Made by a program: the position numbers and the translations under genes
The notes under the pieces: generated by a model
The model's database searches: none
The model's input: the letters and a program-made list of their open reading frames with translations, nothing else
Told to the model about the DNA's origin: nothing
In this document: piece by piece, positions 1-14,300 of the stretch
How positions within the stretch are numbered: position 1 is the stretch's first letter
Layout of the letters: each line of letters begins with the position of its first letter
From: Cornus controversa
Taxonomy: Eukaryota; Streptophyta; Magnoliopsida; Cornales; Cornaceae
Direction: 5' to 3'
Length of the DNA: 64,000 nt
Assembly (NCBI GenBank): GCA_026545225.1
Contig: CM048853.1
Location: forward strand, 50,331,755 to 50,395,754

Positions 1-1340
1 ACTGGATTAGAATCAAGAAAAATATACAAGATGTTTTTAACAACCAAAAAGGGATATCAAAGCAGCAGCAACAGAAACAGAAAATCCAAAAGAAGTATAC
101 CTAACAACAAAGTTGAGGTGAATCCATAATTTACTTTTCAGCAAAGATCATAGTGTGAACCTACCTCAGTTCTGGCCTGTTGGGTGACAATATACTGTCA
201 ATGGAGGTCATAATAGTTTTTGAATCGCATGCCAATTCAGACAAAGATGTCTGAAATGATGATGCTAATAATTAGACCAGTTTCAATGTTTATTATTTTT
301 TATAAAAACATTAGCAGCTAAATAACAAATTCTGACCTATTAGATGGGAAATTTAATATTGTACATAAAAAATAAAACACAATATAGAATAAGGCTTAGG
401 GATTACCAAATATAAGCGTGTGATTTATTACAATAGTTGTCCGGAATTTTAAATCAATATGAATAAAGAATTGCAAGAACCTCCCTCAGTTCTACATTCC
501 CCTGATAACAGCGTAGCAACAAAACCTGTGATCTCTTATCATTCAAAATAGTCAAACTTGAGAGATAAATAGAGACATATGTGCATAAACATTTCTTTAT
601 TACAAAAGACTCGTGTTCTCTCTTCCCCAGTTGACACCCAAATAAGAGGTAAAACCTTTAAACTATGGACCACGTAGAATATGATGAAAAGCTACGAATC
701 AAAATTGCATAAACAAATGCATCAAAAATAAGAAAAACGGAAAATTCTTGTGAACCTCACATATCACAAGCAATAATAAAAAAAAAAAACCAATACCTTA
801 TTCTGCTACCTTCCGTGCAACTTCGTTTGGAATAAATTTACACAACACTGAACCTCGAGAACGATGAAAAAATGGCATCTTTAACAGTCGCAGATAACCG
901 AAAACGCCAATGGATTGAACTTTCGCGGCAATCTGTAATGACTACAGAAACTGAACAGCACTCGCGAACGAGTCCTCTTTGTTCGTCTTCAAAGACGAAC
1001 CCATCAAAACGCACAGAGATTGCGGACATTGTTGGTTCTCAAAATTACTCTTTTTGGAGCGAATTTGGCATTTTTTCATTGTTTCAAAATTTATGATATA
1101 AAGCTCTGCTGCTTCGTAGATGATTGTTTGATTATATGTTACTGCAATCATGGCGGCGACAAAAGGCCTAAAGATTACAGTACAATTTCTGAACGATTTT
1201 ATTGAAATTGAGAACAATTGAAGTATGAATTGATATGATATGAACAATAACAAGTAGATGAAAACGTTGGAGGCTGATTCAGCACGAAATATTGCAATTT
1301 CGTTCAATAACAAGCAGAATTCTAGGGTTTTGTAATCATA
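1..1340 (-). other. Duplicated 5' flank and leader of a tandem MATE gene lying off the left edge
   Basis: This stretch aligns in the same orientation, with indels, to 14597-16680, which is the leader and upstream flank of the MATE gene at 3278-14442. Blocks shared by both include the start (1 and 14597), a block around 50-230 against 14840-15010, one around 390-560 against 15360-15800, and one around 800-1340 against 16150-16680. Both copies keep a good minus-strand splice donor in the same context (AACTGAG then GTAGGT, exon edge at 165 and 14955), which suggests a leader intron. Because the MATE ATG lies about 155 bp from the homologous point, a paralogous start codon is expected about 150 bp beyond position 1. 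No coding exon is inside the window. The duplication is seen directly; the off-window gene is inferred. Confidence 0.85.
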
Positions 1341-1429
1341 AATGTTTATGGTTAATTGATGGATATCATGAACTTATGTACCAAATCTAACTTCAACTCT
1401 GAAAAGAAATAGTTAGGGCAATTATAAGT

Positions 1430-2030
1430 TTTAACGGTTTATACCCAAAATAAAATAAAAAAGGAAAAAATTCATAAAACGAATTCTAGTATTAAAAATT
1501 CTCATAAAATTTTTCTATAATAAAAAAATCAAGCAATTTGTCCCCTCCCATTAGTTTTCCGTTGAAATTAATGGAGAAGATACACGTGCATCTCACATGA
1601 ACGGTTAAATAGTGTATAAATGACTAAATTACACATGATGCATCTGTTAAAATTAAAAGGACTAAAATACCTTTATAGTAAGGAGGGTTTTATGAGAATT
1701 TTTTATAGTAGATGATGGTTTTATGAGAATTTTTTTATAGTAGAGTGGGATTTTATGATTTTAACTCAGTTAAGAAGAAACCTTCATCTACTTTCTAATT
1801 TTTTCAAATTGTCTGTTCGTAAAGGGTACATCCGTCATTTACAAATAACATTTTTTATGAATTTATTTTATTAAATAAAGGAAGGATATTTTGTTATCAA
1901 ATTGATAGAATCGTTTAATTTTGTCCTTATATGAAAAAAATTGACGATAAGAGTTTTTGAAAATTCAAGGGATTTTATGAGAATTTTTGATAATAGAAGG
2001 GGTTTTATGAATTTAATCCAAAAAAGAAAA
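1430..2030. repeat. AT-rich MITE-like relic with internal repeats
   Basis: Several copies of a short unit reading roughly TTTTATGAGAATTTTT followed by ATAGTAG occur at about 1687-1760 and 1973-2005. An inverted version (ATTCTCATAAAATTTTT) lies at about 1497-1515. The arrangement suggests a decayed AT-rich inverted-repeat transposon. Ends and target duplication could not be fixed. No coding potential was seen between 1341 and 3277. Confidence 0.4.
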
Positions 2031-2642
2031 TAAAGACATTTTTTTCATATAACCTCTCTTTTTTCAATAATCGAATAACTTGAGAATACTGACAATTTAA
2101 TATAACACGCTTGTTCAATAGTAAGTGACTATTTTCTAGTAATAAGATTTCAAGAAAAAATAATTAATATTATTTTTATTAAATATATATAAAAAAATGT
2201 CTCATTTATATTTTTTTTGCTTAGACCTTACCTGTACCAAGATGATGATTTCTACCTTGATCCTTTGTTAGAAAGAAATTGCAGAAGAGGAAAGTATACA
2301 AACTCTCTCTCACACAGACACACACCCGCTTTAATTAGTTACATTTAAGATGGTATGGGTACAAGTCATGCAGTGGGAACATCAATAGAGGGTGATTGGT
2401 TGGAAGAATATTTATTTGGACTTTTAAAAGATCAGATACGATGAATTTGGTACATTGGGAGACGTTTTTCCTTCACTAACAAATTTGGAGCTCAACTTTT
2501 TAGAGAAGATATGTATTTTGAAAGATGAGGAATGGTGGTTGGTATTTGAATTGAATTTTATAGTGATCTGTGGAGCCAATTCCTAGGAATTCCACCACAT
2601 TTGATTTTAATGATCGGTTTTGGATTCGGTTGCCTAAGGTTT

Positions 2643-2645
<3 letters not shown>

Positions 2646-2675
<30 letters not shown>
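2646..2675. repeat. (TA)n microsatellite
   Basis: An uninterrupted TA dinucleotide run of about 15 units in the intergenic DNA downstream of the MATE gene. Confidence 0.95.
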
Positions 2676-2678
<3 letters not shown>

Positions 2679-3132
2679 AAAGGGAACTCGACCCCATGAC
2701 TACCTAACTTTGGTTTATTATACATGTATAAATATGTGTGTTGTAAGCCCATACTCAGATGGGAATTTGGTTGATTTGTTAGTGTGTACATAAAATTCTT
2801 GGTATATTTTTGGCCTTGAAGAACAGGGAAAATACAAGACCTAAAAATTGTTAATTTAGTATCACTAGGCTGCCTATCACAATATTAGCACAGCTTGAAA
2901 CAATGCAACTCAAAACATAGTAGAGATATTCTTATAATGCAATTTTTAATGTCATTCAAATCCTGTCATCTTGTATTTATCGGCTTGCAAAGACCACTTA
3001 ACATTCATCATACCAGCGTTATATACAAGGATAACATGGACTACAATGTAGATAGAGATAGAAGGTCTGCTAATATCTAATTAGATTCTTAGAAGAAAAA
3101 AACACATCATATATATATATATCAAGAAATAT

Positions 3133-3138
3133 TTTATT
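3133..3138 (-). terminator. Candidate poly(A) signal of the MATE gene
   Basis: AATAAA on the minus strand, about 140 nt downstream of the MATE stop codon at 3278. Its position fits a plant 3' UTR, but plant signals are loose and no transcript is available. Confidence 0.4.
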
Positions 3139-3277
3139 GGGTGCAACTACAATACAGACAAAGGAGCAGAAGGAACTCTGTCCAGATAATAAAAAAAAAA
3201 TACCGGCCGTGTGGGGGAGAATATAACTAAAAACAAGCAATATTACTAGATTACACAAGTGCCTGAAACTTCATATC

Positions 3278-6200
3278 CTATGGCAACAATCGTCCCCTGA
3301 GGAAGCGCCATGGTCCTGTTCCGGTACCCATCCTGCAAATCCGAGCCAGATTGTCAAAGAAATATAAATTTCCCATTTCAATCAATTTTAAGCATAAAAA
3401 TTATGGAAGTTCCTCATCCATGTGAATCGCTAGAGGTCCACTAAATTTGCACACATCTAGTTTTTTTTTTTGTTAGGCTTTAAAGAGCAATGCTAGACAT
3501 TATCAGGGAACTATTATTCACATTTGAGCTACGCTACTCCAATGGGGGTGAAAACTGAGAGTTGCATGATATGTTCTCTTCATAGGGTTCACTTATTAGT
3601 CAGAGTAGTGCACCTATGTTGTCCATTCACCAGAAACTGTTTACGGGGCACGGAATAGATTGTTATCGTTTTGCCATTTTTTTTCCTTTCCAACTTTAAG
3701 CAAGTGATCGCATAACTAACAATAAAATTACCTCCAAATGCCGGCAAATGTGCGAAGAACCATATAAATGGTTAAAGCAAGCCATATTCCAACAAAGCCA
3801 TTGCTATTAGCGAGAAGGAACAAGGATGCAATGCTCAGTATGGCCACGAATACCTGATGATACAATAATTCTAGCATTAACATTTACTAAAGGTAGTATA
3901 TGAAGATAAAACTACAAATATTATGCTTTTGTTTTATGTGGAGAAAGACGTTTAAACTTACCATGGAATATGCAGAATAAGCAAAATCAGATGCTCCAAA
4001 ATTCACACCATCAAAAACAAAGGCTATCGAATTGATTGGTTGTGTAGCAGCAACAAACTGATGGTAGAATATAAGAAAATTAAGTCAAGTCATGAAAATA
4101 AAAAAGAAATAATTTTTAAAACTTCCGTTTGGCATGTGAATTGTACCGGGACGCCTATACTTATGAAGTGAAGAACACTTTTATCCTTTGAAAAGATCCC
4201 AGATCCAAATTGCAACCCGAGCCCAACAACTGCAGCAAGGCCAAGGCCTAATACAAATCCCATCTGCAAAATGAAACTATCACAATATTTAGGCTTTGTA
4301 TATTTAAAATGACAAATCAAATCCTTCAGAAGGGTATCAATGCTATCGTATGTAGTTGTGATTCTGATTTGATGAGAATATATGTCAATGAAGTGTTTTA
4401 TCTGCATGATGAAAAATGAATGACAAGTGAATAGTTCATTTGCAAAATCTCCCCAAAAATACAAAAGCCATAAAGCACTTTCATCTTGTTGGAGAGGAAA
4501 TCGCAACATGTACTGGAAAAAGCATAAATATTATGTGTTGTGTAAGCAGTGGTAGTTTTAGATTTCTAACAATCATGAATGAGACAAGGGTTTCTACTAA
4601 CACAATTGAGAAGATTTCATACCTGTAATACTCTAGATGCAGCAGCTGTTGCCTTCTCGTAGTCCTTCTCAGCAAATGCACAAGCAAGGATTGCCTAGAA
4701 GAGTGCAAGGGAGAGAACAGATTATTTCTTCCTTTTTGAAAGAAAGGTAGTATATACGTCACTAATCAATCAATCAAATTACATTGAAAATGAAAAGGTT
4801 AGAAAATTTTCTTGTCCTGTTCTTTTGATACAGTTCATTCTCCAGATACCTCCTATTTTATCCCCAAATCTCAACCATAAATAGTCCAAATTAACCTTGA
4901 ACCTTTCCCCAATTTTTCACCTTAAATTTGACACCTATAAACTTGATGGTTCATTTGGATAAATGGATGGATCTGAAATCAAGTGATTTAAGCTTTAAAT
5001 AAAGGAATGGCTACTAAAGTTAGAATCAGAAGTCTAAGGTGAGTTTAGATTAGAGGTATTGCAATTATTGTTCAAGTATAATCCAACATGGATTTCAAAT
5101 AACTGCTTGTACCTTATTATTTGAAATCTGTACATATAAATCCTCTCAAATCAATCCATGCATGTTGTTCAAACTTAATTCTCAATTACTACTAGTAAAA
5201 CTGTTTTTGGAGATCCTTAGAAGCTCCATATTGCAATCGAAATTTAAACTATACTTCTTAAATCATTGAACCTAAATTTATTCATTTGAAATCTTTCAAT
5301 CCAAATGGAGCCTAAAATACTTGTTACCCAGATTCTAGCACCTTTTCTTCCCTGAAAATCCAGCAATCTAGCACTTTTAGAATCAAGCAAACATCAAGAC
5401 CTACAAACATTATTCAACCTTTTAAAACCCAAACCTACAAGTTTTCTGTATCTAAAACCCTACCACATAACCAACTATAGGCTGACCGTCCTAAGTTTCC
5501 TAGTATTTTAATTCATCAATAAGCTATAGCTTAGAAGCCAAAGCCACTCTAGTTGGCAAGTTTTAGGTTGGGAGCAGATCAGCAGCCATTCTCAAAGAAT
5601 GTGAAATTCTTCCTGTCTCCTATGCACATACTCATGCCCAACAGTGACTTTGTCATGTTATGCTCTTCTTTACATAACTGATTGCATTGTTTGTTTTAAG
5701 GTGTTTAGTTTCATAATGAATATGGTATACCAAAATAAAAGCCACTCTGTCAGGTGAAATCTAAGAAAATTCGAACTATCTGATGCCACAAAAGAGAGGA
5801 GAGAAGGGAGCAGGGAGTAGAAAAGTGCCCTTTACCTGTCCAGCAACAGCTAAACCATCAGCAAGAAGCGATGACGTCATCCAAACCTGTAAGCAAATTT
5901 GAAACGCAGCCATAGGTGTCGAACCCAGCCTTGCAGCCATTGATGCTGCTAAGGTCACACAAAATGTCACCGCTATTACCCTTGCTAATAACAGAAAACC
6001 TGAGCACAAATGCAAAAACAAAGTAAAAAAGGAGGTAATGAGAAAAAGTGATATAAATTACAAATATGCAAGTAAATTTGAGGTTAATATAATTATGATG
6101 TAAACAGCAAGCATAAATTAGATCAAAGTAATTAAAGGTCCTGCAATATAGAGATGTGATCAACAGAAGTAAAGAAATCAAGGGCAGGTCAAATTGATGC

Positions 6201-8327
6201 ATATAGGGAAAGCACAAACAATCTGCTATTTGTTCCCATAGACAAATCATTGTCTCATCAAAATTGACAGTTATCCATAGTGGACAGCAACTTGGATGGT
6301 ACAATCACACAAGTGTTTTTCTTCTTTTCTTTTCTCTTTTTTTTTTCCTTTTTTTTTTCTTCTATTTTTTGATAAGTGGTAGGATCACATAAGTCAGTTC
6401 TGTCAAAGGGCAGTTGATCCGAAAGTGATGCAAGTCTTTGAATATTCCAGAAGCATTTACTGCTAATAGACATTAGAATTGAGAACTTGCAGAAGAAGCT
6501 TCGTTTGAGACTCATGAGTATTGGGAATGGTTGCCTATCTAAGTTCTGTAGGTCACCTACCAGAAAAGAACTATGTAGGACAAACATAATATTGGTGTCA
6601 AATCCACCAGAAGTCTATGTTGGGGGATTGTATACATTCACTTTATTTTTTCCGCAGCAAAAGATGCACATAGTTCCAAGACCATGTGTTTCTGTAAGCA
6701 ATATGTATTCTTTGTTCATGCATGATTCAATGACCCAGCTGACATTATTGATTATAATGTGTATGTAAGTGCTCTAACAAATAGCACTTTTGGGAATAGA
6801 TTAACAAGTAAATATGATTTTTGAACAGAAAGCTATACACCATAATAATTAAAAGTAGCAGAAGGCTATAGATTTCTAAATACTTGACTAAACTGCGGAG
6901 ACTGGTGCCCTAAATATAAGAGAATGCTTATTACAATTAGGCTGCAAGTAATAAAAAATAATTCAGATAGAGCAAGCATTAAGCCCCTTACCATTTTTAA
7001 GAAACCGACTGAACTGCAAATCTTTGATACTAGGAGGTAAGAGATCAACTTTTTTCATCAATTTACACAAGAGGATAACCGAAATTAAGTATCTGGAAAG
7101 AAAGTTGACCATGATCACTCAGAATGTTGGAATATTAAATAATAAAATAAATAAACTTAGCTATGTAGACTAAATTTAAATATGCACCATCAAGTGGATT
7201 ATCACCAAAAATAACTTACTGAGAAAGAACATGTGCAATGGCTGCACCACTGACTCCCAAACGGCAAGAAAATATAAGAATTGGGTCCAAAATGATATTA
7301 AGTACATCCCCAGCAACTATAGAAAGAAAGACAGATGATCGGAGTTAGTTGAAAGATGCAAGCACAAACTATGAATTCACAATGCATTATTGTAAAAGTG
7401 CAAGTGCAAACACTGATATTGTAACTGATTTAGCTGTGCAACTCGGGCAGTTTGAGGGGTCAAACTGAGCCCAACCGACCTCCAACCTGACAAGCTCAAC
7501 CCGATCCCAATTTGAGCATATTTATCTAAACTTGGGTTAAGCTCGGATTAGGCTTGGATTGGTTGCGTTAATTTGATCAGGCATCAAGCTAGTCAAATTA
7601 GACTTAGGTTCAGCTTGGATTAGGCTCAAGTTATTAATCAATTAAAAATATTAATACTAACATTAATATAGGTTGGATTTGGGTTGAGATTGGTAACCCG
7701 GCACTGCTATCCAAGTCCAGCCCAAATTGAGGTTGGATTGAAAATTTCAACCCAAACCCAACCCAATCAACAAAAAAAATTTGTCCAGACCGGATTGGAT
7801 TGCATTAGCCCCGCCAAATTGCATCCCTAATTCGAATAGCCAGCATTCATGATGTTAAGAGATATTTTCCTCAGAAACCTGAGACGTTTTCAATTACTTG
7901 GAAACCAAAAGATAACATTGAAACTGCATAGTTTTTTTATTGATTGTTCTATCTTATTTTAACCTCTCAACGAGTTCTGTTACTGCTTCACACTAAAAAT
8001 ATTTTACAATTTAACTCTAAGACAACATATTTCTACAAATTAAATTACATAAAAGGGGATATTAAAGTTTCTAGCAAATATTTTTAAATTGTATTACTTT
8101 GCTTTTCATTTATATAGAATATGTGGTTGATCAATAAATTTGAAAGTGATATCCATAGGTCTATATTTCAAGTAGATATAATCAATTACAGAATTTAATT
8201 GGACAGCCAATTATCCTCCATTCGGTGAGAGGGATGAAAAAATGGATGGAAGGGAAAGGAGGGATGGAAAAAGCATCCCTAGGAAAGAGAGGTTGTCTAT
8301 CCCTATTTTACCACCATACACTTCAAT

Positions 8328-8373
<46 letters not shown>

Positions 8374-11300
8374 ATACAATTAAATGAGGATAATAGTGCC
8401 TTATTATAGAATTAACAGCCTAATTGGTCAGTGTTTCATGATCCAATGTGGATGAATGTATAGGCCTCTAAATACTAAATCCATCACCGAGATAAATATA
8501 TCTGCATCTAAATAGGCTTTATAACATATCTGAGAAATTCCTCACAGATTCAGATTTTCATCTTATTATTATGTTTCTGAAACATTTAGATCTTGGACTA
8601 AAACAGGAAGTGAATATCAAAATGGATAGAGAGTTCTCCTTCAAAAGGAAGAAAATAGAGAATTTACCAGTTGCATATAAAGGAGTTGTGGTGTCCTTAA
8701 ATCCTCGAAAAACTCCTTGCATAGCCAAAGAGAGAAGAACAGCAGGAGCACCAAGCGATCTCAAAGTCAAGTACTTCCGCGCTGGGGTTAGCATTGGGGA
8801 ACCCTATTCAATTCATAAAAGGTTGCATTGTTTATTGTTGTCTACAATAATAACAGATGCATAATGCAGCAAAAGGTATTCAGCCATCTCAAATAGAACT
8901 ATCTTAATTACCATAACATGCTAGTAAAATAAGTATATTGAAGAATGAAGGGAAATTAACATAGTACTGTTTCCAATTTCCAACTCAAAATGACTGAGAT
9001 GAATAAATAAAAAATCATAGTTGCAACTTAAATGCATTTGACACATGCACACTGTTATCATACCATGCAAAAAAACTTCAGAGCACGACAACAAAAATGA
9101 AAATTTAAGTAGGAGAAGGTATACTGTGCATTGCAGATTAGCAATTTATCTAAAAAAATATATATTCACACATCATTAAAACATTTCAGGAAGAAATTAA
9201 AGGGTAAATTATAAAATTGTGGGTGATAGGATTTATCCTTGTCTGCATATGAACAAAAACAATGATATTAATCAACACTTACATAACTGTGGCACTTCTA
9301 AATTTCTAATTGCAATGAAGGGGAAATAATAAAAAAAAAATCTGTTACATGGACTCAGTTGTATCAGGTACAGGTGTGTATCTAAGTATTGTAGTTCCAT
9401 GAATCACAAATCTTATGGCACAAGGTGGTGGAGTGAGGAAGTGCAACAAATAATTAAACAAAAGAGAAAAAGTTTTAAAGCATGGCAAAAAAGTAAACAA
9501 CAAGAAGACTTAGACATGTATAGCAAACTCAAATGTGAAGCAAAGAAGATAGGAAGCAAAGCTAAGCAAAACTCACTAAATGCCTTGTATGAAAAGCTAG
9601 GCACAAAAGAGGGAGAAAAAAAAAGTATAAATTAGCAAAGAATCGAGATTAATCAATAAAGATTTTAATCAAATTAAATGTATAATGACATAGATAACAC
9701 ACAATATTTGTCAACGAAACCGATATTAACTAGGTGGAAAAGTTATTTTCAAAATCTATTAAATGAGGAATACCCTAGGGAGGAAGTAGAAGAAAATGAA
9801 TTTAATATAGGAATGATAAATGAAATCACCAACAAGGAGATAGAGGACACGCTAAAGAATATGGGGAGCAATAAAACAGTAGGTCCGGATAATATACCCA
9901 TAAAAGCTTGGCGAATGTTAGGTAACGTAGGAATTGAGTGGCTAACAAAGTAGTTTAACAATATCCTAAAACAAGGCATGATGCCGAATGAGTGGAGACA
10001 AAGTACAATAGTACCAATTTACAAAAATAAAGGGAATATACGAAATTGTGGTAACTATAGGAGAATTAAATTAATGAGCCATACAATGAAAATATGGGAA
10101 AGGGTAATAGAACAAAGACTAAGGATGGAATCCGATAACCAATTCGGATTCATGCTGAGGAGATCCACAATGGAAGATGCATACCTACTTAAACAATTAG
10201 TCGAAGAATGTAGGAGTAAGCAACAAGACTTGCATATGGTTTTTATAGACTTAGGAAAAGTGTATGTAGGGTGCCAAGAGATATAATTTGGTGGGATCTA
10301 CAAAGAAAACAAATTCCATTACAAATCATAAAAAGTATCCAAGATATGTATATGAACACAAAAGCAAAAGTTTGCACCACATGTGGGGAAACTATGTTTT
10401 ATATAAACGTAGGATTGCACCAAGGATCAGTGCTAAGCCCATATCTCTTTGCAATAATATTAGATGAAATAACAAAAGACTTCCAAAATGAAATTCCATG
10501 GTGTATGTTGTTTGCCGATGATATAGTGCTCTTAGATACCTCTAAAGAGAACCTAACAATAAAACTAGAAATGTGGAGAAATACTTTATAATCGAAACGA
10601 TTGAGAATTAGTCGAACTAAAACTGAGCATATGGAGTGCAAATTTTATAAAGAATCGGACATTGATAATATAATGAAAACACTTCAAAACCAAAAGATTA
10701 CTCAAAACAACCACTTTTGCTACCTAAGATCGAAAATACAAAAGGATGGAGAGATCGATAGTGATATAACTAGTAGAATTGGAGCAGGTTAGACAAAATG
10801 GAGAGAAGCGAGTGGGATCTTATGTGACAAAAGAATAATACATAGGCTAAAAGGAAAATTTTATAGGACCATTGTTAGACCAACTCTGTTGAATGGAGCG
10901 GAATGTTGGGCCCTAAGAAAGAAACAAGAACAACACATTCATGAAACGGAAATGCGATAGTGGAAAAGATAGGGTCACTAATGAGAGTGTGAGAGAAAAA
11001 TTAAGTGTGGCACTCATTAGTAAGAAATTAGAGAGAGTAGACTTTGATGGTTTAGACACATACATCAGAGACTTAGTGATGCGCTGGTTAAACGAGGAAG
11101 ACTAGTTGTGATATAAGGTAAGAGGTGGAGAGGGCAACCAAAATTAACATGGGACGAGGTTATTAAAAATGAATTTAGAAAGTTAAATATAGTAGGTAAA
11201 ATGGCATGTAATAAGAAGGATTGGAGAGAGAGAATTCAGTGGCTGACCCCATTCATATGGGATTAAGGCAAGAATGATGATAATCCATCACATACATATA

Positions 11301-14300
11301 GGATCCGGTAGTCCAATTTGGGTATGTGTTGAATGCGTAACCCATATTATACCAATTTGGTGTCGACACGGGTACGTTAAAGGAAATGGAAGATCCCATG
11401 GAACATAGATAAGAGCTAGAAAATATCAAAATTTGGTTATAGCCTGTGATTACTGCATTTTTTATTGTCACTACTCCTGGGGGATGGTCAATAATTAAGG
11501 AGGAATGAGGGAATAATGTTTGGGAACAATATGATCATATCGTAAAGAATAAATTTCACATGCTGATACAAGCAAATGGAATTTTGTCTCACAGTTTCTG
11601 TTCGACATACTTCTATAACTTAATATCATTCTCCAATAGGGAAACTGTTAGTTTCACCCAAATTTTGGAAATTTGGTAAATTATACTTTATTCGGCACGC
11701 TTAATTATTTAAATTATATTCAAGATATAAATAAGATTGAGAATAAATATACACAATAACTTGCATATAGGCAACATGAACAATAAATACAACAAATTCA
11801 AGGACCGCAGTTTAAAGAATACACTTACAGATTTTACACCCATGAAACCCAAGATCGGTTTTGCTAGAGATATAAGGAATATGGTTTGAAGGAGGCCAAG
11901 CACACTGCCAACAAAAAGGGCAGTTGATGCTGAAGGAATATGTCGCCTCTTGCTTTCAAATTTAGCCTTATTTGAATTGCTACTAGTAGTAGTTGGAGCA
12001 TTGTACGCCGTTGTTTTTAAATCTGATGAAGAAATCACCAAGCAACTATTTCATGTTAAAACAACAAATATCATTAAGGGGTTGTAGTTTTCTTGAGGTT
12101 TACAGAAATTACAGTGGTAGCCAAAGTCCTTAAGGGTATAGATGCACATAGATTAAAAATGGTCTTGTACCTTAGTCCTTTGCAAATCTCACTCACACAC
12201 ACACACACACACACATGGAGTACCTTCATCTGGCTTCAAATCTTTCATTTCACTGTTTGTGGCAGAACCTTTTTCCAAGTTCTCAAGCTTAACATCTTCT
12301 GGCATCAACTCTTTCATTTCATTATTTTTGGGTGAACCCTTCTCCAAATTTTCTGCTTTTAGCGCTTCTTTGCTAATTCTTCCAACAGTGTCTTCCTCAG
12401 CAACAAAAGAAGTTGTAATACTGACAAGTGGAAATATGGTAACCTTCGAAGCTTGATTGAAAATAGCAATAGCAACTCCTACAGCAGCAAGTTCCACCGG
12501 ACCTACAACATAATGGAAATGATATTAAGGATCAACATTTACTAAACAAGCTATTGTTCAAAGACGTTATAGGTCCCAGAAACCAGTAGCCAGAAAGGCA
12601 CATCAACCTAAGAGATCAAACACTGATGTGAAAATGCATATTCGTTAAAATAATAACAGTGTTTTTGCTCCTATTTTGGCAAAGAGTTTATTGTTGAAAT
12701 GATTTCCCAAAAGGAATTCCCATGAGTTAGAACATTGCAGCTAGCCTATGCCCTCATCCCTCCAAACTAAGTCAAATTTGTCAGCCACAATGAACTAAGA
12801 ATCTCGAAATTTTGTTCATAAATAATATATTTAGGCTTTTTTGTTACTTACCGAATAATAGGATCTTAAATAGAGAGAAAAGAGTAGCATTAGTTCTTAG
12901 CCATAGTGGATGAAAATGTGAAATTGTGTTCACTATTCTCAAATTGGCCTTGATATGGTTCCTGAATGAAATTCCATCTCAATTCAGAGAAAAGTAAAGC
13001 ATCAAGTGTGCACTGGACTGCAGTGGTACGATGACATACAGAAGCGATGATATACAGAAGGACAATGGTAAAGTTGCACAATTAAAGTCAAGTTGAAAAG
13101 ATCTGTAGGGGAAACATGTTGCACTATTGCGGGGCTGAATACCCTTTAAAGTGGCAATCTGGAGTAATATATTTACCCATAGAATTTGATCATGGTGGTC
13201 TCCTCGTGAGTTGAGCAAAGAAAAACCAGGAAAACATATGAAGCATCTTACTGAAGAAGCAAACTGTTACGAAGTGGACTGGCCTAAAACCAATAACTGA
13301 TGAAATGCAAAGGCACCGCCACACTACCATATCTATTACCAGAGGAAACCATGTGCAAATTCAGAACACATCTAATTCTTCACATTTGGGAAAATACTGA
13401 CATTTGATCTATTACATAACACCTGTAGTAAAATGATTTTGTGGTACACGAACAAAGAAAGGGACTGTTGAAAGGTAGTTAATTGGTGAACTTAAAAAGA
13501 ACACAAAATAGTCACTGAGTCTACACATCTAACCTGTGCTAACCACAATATGCAAAGTTTATCACCTTGTTGACCCATGAAGGCGGAGATATTTATTTTC
13601 CAAGTAAAAAACTGTGCATGAATTTTCATTTATCATAAAAAAAAATGCATGAATTTTGTAAACTCTCCCTCAATCACAGGTCATTTTTGGTAAAGATTAT
13701 GAAACTAATTATGTGTGAACTTGAGGCATCAAAGAGTAGAGTGAGTGTCAAGAAATATGTAGTTGGCAAAGCCTATTCAAGCATATCCATTTACAACATG
13801 CAGTCAACTCAAGAAATTCTTTAAGTAGAAGCTATTAAACTCATTCGGAGAATAAGTGATATAAAAGCAGACCTAAACGGCCAATGAATGCTGTGTCAAT
13901 TAGAGAAGCAATGGGATCAGCAGCTAAAGCCAGGGCTGCCGGGAATGCAATCCGTAAGATCTCCAACCCAAGTGCATCCATCTTGAAAACAAGCCTAACA
14001 AACATTTTTTAAAACAAGAATCAGCTCTTAGAAGCATTTAAGTTTCTCTATTATGATTTCTTTTCAACGATAACAGTCATATAAAGTGAACAACAAAGGT
14101 CCTAACCTATTAATCATAAAGAATGAAGCAAATGCTGCAGAAAAACAATGGAGTGAGAAATAAACTAAAAGGAATCAATCTATGCTTGTCTGTCTGAAGA
14201 GATTAATCTTATTCTACCAAGCATTACTCGAGAAATAGATGGCTTTCTAATCTAAAGGCAGAAGGTTTCCTCAGAAAACCATCAGTATCATGTCACTTAT

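Noticed and set aside
838-1313. Overlapping short frames near the left end as separate genes
   Set aside because: They lie in a duplicated leader or promoter segment; similarity to the 16 kb copies reflects DNA duplication, and the frames shift relative to each other.
5858-6304. 148-codon minus-strand frame overlapping MATE exon 8
   Set aside because: It is an out-of-frame shadow of exon 8 plus intron sequence; the true frame gives the MATE motif ending SSLLADGLAVAGQ.
9399-10792. Several reverse-transcriptase frames that could look like host genes
   Set aside because: They are in-order fragments of one decayed RTE element with stops and shifts between them.
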